DNA of 64,000 bases from Armillaria gallica. Lineage: Eukaryota > Basidiomycota > Agaricomycetes > Agaricales > Physalacriaceae. The notes below the pieces were generated by a model that did no database searches, was not told where the DNA came from, and saw only the letters and a list, made by a program, of their open reading frames with translations. This document shows positions 57,339 to 64,000 of the stretch, piece by piece (positions within the stretch are counted from its first letter, which is position 1; every line of letters starts with the position of its first letter). Position numbers and translations under genes: made by a program. The stretch is from the NCBI GenBank assembly GCA_037576215.1, contig JBANDB010000002.1, forward strand, positions 3,038,001 to 3,102,000. The letters run 5' to 3'.

Positions 57339-57752
57339 CGTCGCGGAAGACGAGCCAAATGACGGCTATGACTCGAGTTGAAAAATGCAATAAATTCGAA
57401 TAATCGAAATTAATTTTTTCACAAGCTATCATCACGTGGTTCTTAGAGCGGAACCCGGGCCGAATGCCGAATCGTGCCCGTTTTTATAATATTCTGCTTT
57501 CATCTTGAAAGTCGTAGTCAGAATTACCAGTATGAAACAGAATATTTGTAGGGGAGCCAGAAAAATGACTCTGAATGTTGCGCGGCACCGCGTAACGCGA
57601 TCGCCGTACAAATAGCATTTTTGGACTCATTTTGATGCGTTCTGACTCCTTCAGCAATATTATATATTGCCTGGAAAGGAGTCAAGGTCAAACTGTTTTC
57701 TTCAATTTCTCGTCTCTCCCGCAGGGGAATCAACCTCTTTGGTCGCCGCGCC
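57339..57752. promoter_or_regulatory. Divergent promoter region between CPA2 and TRL1
   Basis: 414 bp between two start codons facing apart. AT-rich (around 57385-57425 and 57490-57500). I saw no upstream open reading frame of the arginine-attenuator type in the CPA2 leader, although a leader intron was not excluded. Confidence 0.45.
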
Positions 57753-60281
57753 ATGAGTACTCAGGATCTATTCCAGAATCCCAAAGCCCAGGACCAGGAC
57801 TCCCAGCTCATCTCTGACCTCGTCTCCCTGGCGAAAAATAAGCCAAAACTCGTAAAATCGACCGTCTATAATGCACCGGCAGATCCAACAATCAAGGTGC
57901 GAAGTTGGAAAATGAACGAATACAAGTACTACGATGTTCCTTCTCCATTTCCTTCTCTTGTTCGTGGCGTCTTCTCGGTCGACCTCCCGGGAAACAGGCA
58001 TCGGATTGTGGCAAGGGGCTACGACAAATTCTTCAACATTGGGGAGGTTCCTTGGACAACGGTACGTATCCTTGGCTTCTTCTAATGACATGGGCTTATA
58101 CCTGGCTGCAGTGGGATGCCTTGGAGAAGCATACAAGGGAGCCGTACCTGCTTTCCCTCAAGTCGAACGGCTGTATCATCTTCATCGCCGCGCTCACTCC
58201 TTCGAAGCTTCTAATCACGTCTAAGCATTCTATCGGCAAGGTCGGAAATTCCGAGAAAAGTCATGCAGAGGTCGGTGAGGTCTGGTTGAACAAGTACCTC
58301 GCACAGAAGGGCCGAACAGAGGCCGATCTTGCAAAGAGGCTGTGGGACAGCAACTGGACTGCTATAGCAGAGGTATGCTCCTGGTATAACTACCCATGTG
58401 CTTCTCTGAACGCGACTACAGCTCTGTGATGACTCGTTTGAAGAACATGTCTTGCCATATCCACCAGAGTTAACCGGTCTTCATCTTCACGGAATTAACG
58501 AATCACCAAAAGATTCAGGACAATGCCCCAGGATGTCGTTGACACATTTGCGGACGAATGGGGTTTTATCAAAACACTCTCAACGACTTTGAATTCCGTA
58601 GAGGAGGTACGGACATTCACCGACTCGGTCTCAAAAGCAGGTCACTGGGAAGGTCAAGCAGTGGAGGGTTTGTCGTTCGTACACACATCCGTGAACTACC
58701 CAATAACGACCGCCCGAGATCTGCTCCTCCATACGCCGCTGGATCTACCTTCTTCTTCAAAGTCAAATTCGACGAGCCTTACATGATGTATCGGGATTGG
58801 CGAGAGGTCACCAAGATGCTCCTGAGCCAAAAGGGTGAACTATCGGAAAAATCGCTACCCATATCCAAGATGAAGCGGCCGGAAACCAAGCAGTACGTTC
58901 GTTGGGTCATAAACGAGATCAAACGCGACAGAAAACAGTTTGACCACTTTGGAAAGGGAAAAGGAATCATCGCCACGCGAGAACGGTTCTTGGCTTGGAA
59001 GGAGCTTAACAAGGACAAACCAGAGTCTCAACCTGCCTCGCCAACTACCGGACAGTTCGGAAAGACTGTCATTGTTCCAGTGGCAATCCCTGGTTGTGGT
59101 ACGCGCAACTTTGACGTATTCAACTTTAATATGCTTATTAAAAATTCCTAGGCAAAACAACAGTTGCCGTTGCGCTGGCTCACATCTTTGGATTCGGACA
59201 CACCCAAAGCGACGATGTCCATGCCAAAAAGGCCGCCCCAGTATTCTTGAAGAACGTCACTTCCTTGCTCAACAAGCACGATGTTGTCATAGCAGACAAG
59301 AACAACCATCTGCTCCAGCATCGTGACGGCCTTCGTGAGGCCCTATCACGGTTTTCTCCTCCCGTCCGTCTCGTCGCTCTTAATTGGAGCTGGGCTCTTT
59401 CACTGAAACCACCCTCGACGATCCATCGTATTTGTGGTGACCGAGTCCTGTTGCGCGGGGACAAGCATCAGAGTCTCCACGGCGATAGCCAGACGAAATC
59501 GCACGAGGAGGTCATCTGGCAATTCATTAATAACACTCAGGAACTATCAGAAAGCGAAGTGGACGCATGTATCAACATGGAGCTCGAGGATACTATGGAG
59601 CAGGCAGTAGCGAGAGCAGTAGAAGGATGTGTCAGGATCCTTGGATTGGAGCAGCCGAGTCAGGAGAAGATCGACGAAGGACTGCAAGTAGCACTGGGAT
59701 ACGAACTGAAGTTGAACAAATCGAGTACCAAGAAGACGGAGGACAAAAAGCAGACGAAGAGTACGCCTATACGGTATTTCGGGTTGGTGGTGGAGGTCAG
59801 TCTCTCTGAGGTGCTTGAGAGCAAGTTGTCGGACGATGCATTCTGGACGCAGCTCAAAGCTGGCGGGCGGGTGGCGAAGAAACCGCATGTGACCATCGTT
59901 CATCAAAAGGCGCTACCGGTAGAGACGGCCCTCTGGGAACGGTGCATGGTTCTTCATCAGTTGGGCGTGCCTCCGACATTTGAGCTGAAGCTTGGCAGCG
60001 TCGTTTGGAACGACAGGATTATGGCCGTTTCGGTGGATGAATTGAAGGTTGTCGATGAGGGAGATGGCGGACAGAAAGGAACCGAATTTTTGGAGCAACT
60101 GGCTGAGGATATCAAGGGTCGACTACATATCACAGTTGGAACGCGAGACGACAAGGTCCCTCCTGTTGAAGCTAAGGATTTGGTTCAGGATTGGAGAAAA
60201 GGAGTTTCGACGACCGAGGTCAAGTCAGTGGTTCTGGAAGGAGCCGTGGCAAGAGGCAGGATAAAGGGCTTGATTGCTTAA
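57753..60281 (+). CDS. TRL1: tRNA ligase (fungal Trl1 type: ligase, kinase, cyclic phosphodiesterase)
   Basis: Joins tRNA halves after intron removal and, in fungi, the exons of HAC1-type mRNA. From ATG 57753 the ligase domain has [12 protein letters not shown] and the nucleotidyl-lysine motif [14 protein letters not shown] (KxNG). It continues with [53 protein letters not shown] and [14 protein letters not shown]. The kinase P-loop [17 protein letters not shown] is split by an intron at the second Gly (59098-59152), followed by [20 protein letters not shown]. The C-terminal cyclic phosphodiesterase domain has the paired histidine motifs KPHVTIVHQ and [11 protein letters not shown]. It ends RIKGLIA at 60281. 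Domain order and size match yeast Trl1. This window also holds an intron-containing tRNA and a possible HAC1 gene, both expected substrates. Confidence 0.96.
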
Positions 60282-60340
60282 GAGTTGTTGACATAATATT
60301 GTATTGCGCATTACATCCATACCCCACTCTGTCATGTATA

Positions 60341-61479
60341 CTAGTAACCCCACTGTTTATTAGAAGTTGACGAAGAACTTGTCTGAACCTCCGGTGCAGG
60401 AGATGGATTGAAAATGAGGGTTCGGTACCTCTTCAGCTCTGCATTGAATGAATTATAAGACAACATGTAATCATTTCAAGTTTAATGATACATGCCTTCA
60501 ATAGAACTTTTGATATCATCCAAAGCACTGAAACAAGGTTGGTACAGGGAAAATACAGGGCATTTTGCACCTACCGGTGAGTTGCTTCGTGCGGCCGATC
60601 CCTAACGCTCGGGTACCATCTATGTGAAAGCTCCTGTACAAAAGGTGGAATGAGAGGATCTTATAGAGGGAAGAGCAAGATTACCTTAACAGACGAGACA
60701 TCTGGGGTCATGCACTTGAATATCAGAGCCTCAGTGGACATCATGCCGAAACAAACGTACCGACGATTCTAGATTATGTATCAGCAAAAGGATTCGGAGA
60801 AAAACAGAGGTTTCTCACCGATAGCGAAGCCAGTTGACCACTTCTGGCATTTGTTCAAGGAGGAACAAGCGGTCTACGTGCACAGAACTGCCGGCGAGTA
60901 CACCTGTGTTGTGTGGCACCCACTTTTGAATATAGGACAGCACTTTCTGTCTGACAATGTCGTGGGTCCACTGCGACGTTAAGCATGCCTGTGTGAGACC
61001 TGACTGGACACACGGTCAGCCTGGATACGATAGCGACGCGATCTTGATACCTCTCCGTGCGTTTTAGTGCACCATTCGTCCATTCTGTGAGATCGGCCCT
61101 TTGACGCCATATAGTATATGCATTTTGTTGTACTCACCCATTTAGGATAGACTTTTCAGTTCGTACGACGTAATCTATGCCCTCGTCGACAATCTGTAGG
61201 TTACCATCTGTAATCAGAACCTTTAGAAAGGATGAGAGAGATCCAAAAGAGAATGGCAGAACGACGCACGGCAATCTCGATAATCTTGTCCTTTTTGTGA
61301 TCCAGTCCAGTCATTTCACAGTCGATCCACACTAGAGGACCTGCAGCCCTATCGAGAGGCGCTTGGAAAGCCATCGGACGCGTGCTGAAATAATTGTAAC
61401 GCAATCTGTTGGTAGGAAGAGAAGACTTGGGCGCCAATGTACAGAACCTCAGCTTATGTAGGCTGCGGACGCGAAACAT
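60341..61479 (-). CDS. REX2: Oligoribonuclease (REX2/REXO2), likely mitochondrial
   Basis: DEDDh 3'-5' exonuclease that degrades 2-5-nt RNAs. From ATG 61479 it starts MFRVRSLHKLRFCTLAPKSS, an Arg-rich mitochondrial leader. An internal ATG (61374, MAFQAPLDRAAG) comes just before the catalytic domain and could make a cytosolic form. Motifs: LVWIDCEMTGLDHKKDKIIE (Asp and Glu of Exo I), AGSSVHVDRLFLLEQMPEVV and NWLRYR (Exo II region), and HEATHRALDDIKSSIE (Exo III His and Asp). The last exon is ELKRYRTLIFNPSPAPEVQT ending KQWGY with stop at 60343-60341. It is tail-to-tail with TRL1 (59 bp apart) and head-to-head with the next gene. Confidence 0.94.
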
Positions 61480-61647
61480 AAAAGGAAAAGAACCGGTACC
61501 TTGTAATAAAGCACCGGTAAACAAGGTTCCTCTCCGACCGCCATCATGACGGACTCGGAAGGACTGGTATACTCCCTCTCGACGATACTTCATGATTTGC
61601 CGTACGGTTCCTGTTTTCTCAGCATTCTATAGCTAACGGTATATCAG

Positions 61648-62572
61648 GGCATCCATTGAAATTCTTCCGGGTGGAATCGAAGAATGGTCGTCGAGTGACC
61701 CAGACGGAAACAAACTTCCATTTCTTCTATCTGAAGGCCACCTGGGCATTCCACAGAAGATGCTATATAAGCAATATCTGAAGGCCACTGCCATGTTCAC
61801 TGCAGCTCGCCGGCAGACCCAAGATCATAGTGCTTTGATCGCCTCTTCCATCATCATCCTGTTAGCCAATTCCGCCCACCAGACCGCGTTGAATACGCGC
61901 AAACGACTCATTATCTCAGGGAAGCTAGATCCAAACAAGGAGCTTGCGCTGATAGGTACCATGATTTCGGGCAATCGCGAATGGGCCAAGCAATCTGTGA
62001 TTTGGGCTCACCGACGCTGGATATTTGAGCATCTCTATCCTCCAAATCCGCCCTCTCTTCTCCATGCACAGTTACCGCGCGCCCTTGTTCGCAATGAACT
62101 CCAAATTCTTGCACAAAGTTGTGAATCGTATCCCAGAAACTACTATGCGTGGACCCATCGGAGTTATTGCATGCAAAGCGTGATGGATTTAGTGACCACC
62201 ACGTCTGATCCTGCTGCGGAAGCCATCATGCAGGAAGAATATCTGAGCCTTCTTCATTGGGTTGATCTTCACGTGTCCGATTACTCTGCAATGCACTACC
62301 TGTTTCTCTTCGTGCAGCGTTTCAGTATGTTGCAATCCGGCACACCCAGCCTTCAATCGATGAATCTTATTTCGCTTTTTGATCACGCGATGTCCTTGCT
62401 CTCATCGTATCCCAAACATGAGGCATTATGGATGTTCATCCGGTCCATAATAGTATCGGCGGCACTAGTAGACAGAGCGGCTATGATTGCGCGCGTCAAG
62501 TCGGGCAGCGAGGGCAATGGAACCTATGGCCTTCAGCTTCTTACTTTTATACAGAGCCTGTTGACAGATTGA
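61648..62572 (+). CDS. Protein prenyltransferase alpha-subunit-repeat protein (PTAR1-like)
   Basis: An exon open from about 61648 to 62572 encodes ASIEILPGGIEEWSSSDPDG, then MLYKQYLKATAMFTAARRQT (ATG 61760), TRKRLIISGKLDPNKELALI, the first PFTA repeat KQSVIWAHRRWIFEHLYPP, ELQILAQSCESYPRNYYAWT then HRSYC (second repeat), WVDLHVSDYSAMHYLFLFVQ and YPKHEALWMFIR (third), ending FIQSLLTD. These W-HRRW and NYYAW-HR repeats define prenyltransferase alpha subunits. The extra features resemble PTAR1, partner of the geranylgeranyltransferase-III beta subunit. The 5' end is unresolved: an ATG at 61546 lies in a plausible first exon, but no donor gives the right phase. The divergent REX2 start is only about 70-170 bp away. 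Confidence 0.82.
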
Positions 62573-62642
62573 CAAGCCGAGTTGTTACTGGGATCGAAAA
62601 AACAATCGGCACACGCAAGGTACATATACTATAATTTATCGT

Positions 62643-64000
62643 TCAATCATCTCGCTCAAAATCATGAATCTAGAAATCCCAAAGGGTACCCTAACCCAGC
62701 ATCAGTACTCCTTCCCGAAACAAGAGGTTGTACGCACAAAAGCAGGGATGCCCGCAGCCTTGCAGCCTTCCATCATTTCCTTATTTCCAGCCCAGTTTGA
62801 TGTGATGAAAACAACCTCCGCGCCCCACGTTGTGTAGGCTTCCGTGATCAACTTCATGACATCTGGTCGGCCGCCTGTTAACAGGTCAACTGGCGGCTAG
62901 GCGAGATAGAACCACAATCACATACCACGTTCCTTTGAATCCCAGAGGGTGGATCGCTCAGGACCTAGATGTTTATGAATGAGGCCCGAGATAGTAGGAC
63001 CGAACGTCTTCTCTTGATCAGAACCGATCCAGATTAAGTACCTATCGCCAGCTCGAGCTACATGTATCGCGCACAACATACGCATTACGCACCAATTTGG
63101 ACTCTAACAACTCGCTGTTGAGAAGCCGTTACTAGTCTGAAGATCACAACAAACTCACCTGTATGCATGTGGATAACGCAGCACCTAAACCTGTTCCCGT
63201 GCAAACTCGTATTCCGCGCTTGTACAGCGTGGAAGTGTTCGATACGCCGGCAAACTGGTTGACGGTCAGTTTGAATGAGATCGGAAGACGATTTCCAACT
63301 GACTTTCAGTTGCCGTGTCCAAACAGTGGTGGGAGGATTCTTGACTAACTCACGAGTGAAGTCGCCTTGGACACCGCAGATCAGGAAATGTTCTTTCGAA
63401 TGTACCCCTTCCCTGCAGCTTGCGCGTCAGTGGAGACAAACACGAGCGTGTACCCTACTCACGAAATAATTCCAAACGCGTGGTACTCCAAGACGGATGC
63501 TCTCGAAATCCTCGCGAGCAATCCTTGTTGCATTCCACGCTCAAACCGGAGAATAACCACCTTCGGCGAGGGCTAATTACAAAGAATAAGAGACATGCTC
63601 TTACACGATATGACAAAGCTTACGATTTCAACATCTACCTTAACTTCCCTGACGGTCAGCCAAGGTATTATGATGCTGTTGGTGTCGTTCAATTAGTGAA
63701 TAACATGACGATTAAAGCGTTAGACTGACAACACGGTCATCCCAAACGCGAACCAAAATTGTTGCTGTCTAATTATATGAATGCCGTTTGGTCTCCAAGT
63801 GTGGGTCGTAGCATCGTAACTGTCACCAAGGACAACGAACGCCCAGGCTAAAAGTCGGTATGAATTGAGAACCGCTTCGCATAATAGCTAAACGCACTGC
63901 ATAGCAAGCCAAGCCTAAGTAGAATCGTATGTTAGGTTCGAAGAGGGAATATGATAGTGGTTCGCGTACCATCCAACAAATCGGTGGTGCCGTTCAAAGA
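62643..64000 (-). CDS. C-terminal part of NRPS-like / ferric-reductase-like membrane enzyme (runs off window)
   Basis: Exons on the minus strand, entering from the right edge, give FERHHRFVGW, AFVVLGDSYDATTHTWRPNG, VVILRFERGMQQGLLARISR, SVLEYHAFGIIS joined to EGVHSKEHFLICGVQGDFTR, NPPTTVWTRQLK joined to FAGVSNTSTLYKRGIRVC, then TGTGLGAALSTCIQ (a nucleotide-binding glycine loop), YLIWIGSDQEKTFGPTISGL, DVMKLITEAYTTWGAEVVFI, NWAGNKEMMEGCKAAGIPAF and a last exon IHDFERDD with stop TGA at 62645-62643. From memory these blocks match the C-terminal membrane and oxidoreductase-like half of large adenylating NRPS-like proteins of Agaricomycetes and ascomycetes. The adenylation domain would lie outside the window. 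All traced joints are in frame. The product is unknown. Confidence 0.72.

Noticed and set aside
57905..58429. 174-codon frame starting inside TRL1
   Set aside because: The first part is an out-of-frame shadow of exon 1, crossing an intron into the real second exon.
1..64000. CRISPR array, prophage, bacterial operon or insertion sequence
   Set aside because: No direct-repeat arrays, integrase or transposase motifs were seen. Spliced genes throughout show a eukaryotic chromosome.

Overview
The window looks like nuclear DNA of an agaricomycete (mushroom-forming basidiomycete). Genes are dense and lie on both strands. Almost every one is broken by short introns of about 45-60 bp with GT-AG ends. 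Several products belong to families typical of Agaricomycetes, such as DUF6593, DPBB secreted proteins, F-box-like proteins and NRPS-like membrane enzymes. No bacterial operon signals are seen. The supplied reading frames accept non-ATG starts and ignore splicing, so I rebuilt gene models by eye from splice sites and protein motifs. Most start, stop and intron positions below come from that reading and not from alignment.

Layout. At 1-4.2 kb there is the N-terminus of a possible HAC1-type bZIP factor, an intron-containing tRNA-Asp and about 3 kb with no gene I can support, which holds a palindromic repeat. At 4.2-14.6 kb there are two complete tandem transporters of the allantoate/nicotinate permease (ACS) family, a decayed third copy, and then nicotinamide-nucleotide adenylyltransferase. 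At 15.5-22 kb there is an unknown membrane protein, a BRCT-containing family X DNA polymerase, and an L-lactate dehydrogenase (cytochrome b2) without an evident mitochondrial leader. At 23-25 kb there is a cytochrome P450 relic. At 26.4-33.3 kb there are a DUF6593 protein, an unknown gene with an apparent frame break, a peroxisomal (AKL-ending) 4-coumarate-CoA-ligase-like enzyme, and a YRA1/ALY-like RNA-binding protein whose RGG tail is displaced by a one-base frame slip.

At 34.5-41.3 kb there are ERV14/cornichon, a multi-pass membrane protein, a BadF-type N-acetylglucosamine kinase and a GT49 glycosyltransferase with an apparent one-base insertion. At 41.7-45.2 kb there are a dead and an intact 2-hydroxyacid dehydrogenase in tandem and a coiled-coil protein. 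At 46-50 kb there are a SAP/F-box/ankyrin-like protein with a paired-tryptophan repeat, an F-box protein and a secreted DPBB protein. At 51.7-64 kb there are a sarcosine/fructosyl-amino-acid-type oxidase with a probable GC-AG intron, mitochondrial CPA2, tRNA ligase TRL1, oligoribonuclease REX2, a prenyltransferase-alpha-repeat protein, and the C-terminal part of an NRPS-like/ferric-reductase-like membrane enzyme that runs off the end.

Most of this is ordinary housekeeping. The points most worth attention are the transporter array beside NMNAT (a possible nicotinate-to-NAD neighbourhood), the paired-tryptophan repeat protein, and three separate single-base frame breaks in otherwise well-preserved genes. 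Those breaks are either assembly errors or real lesions.
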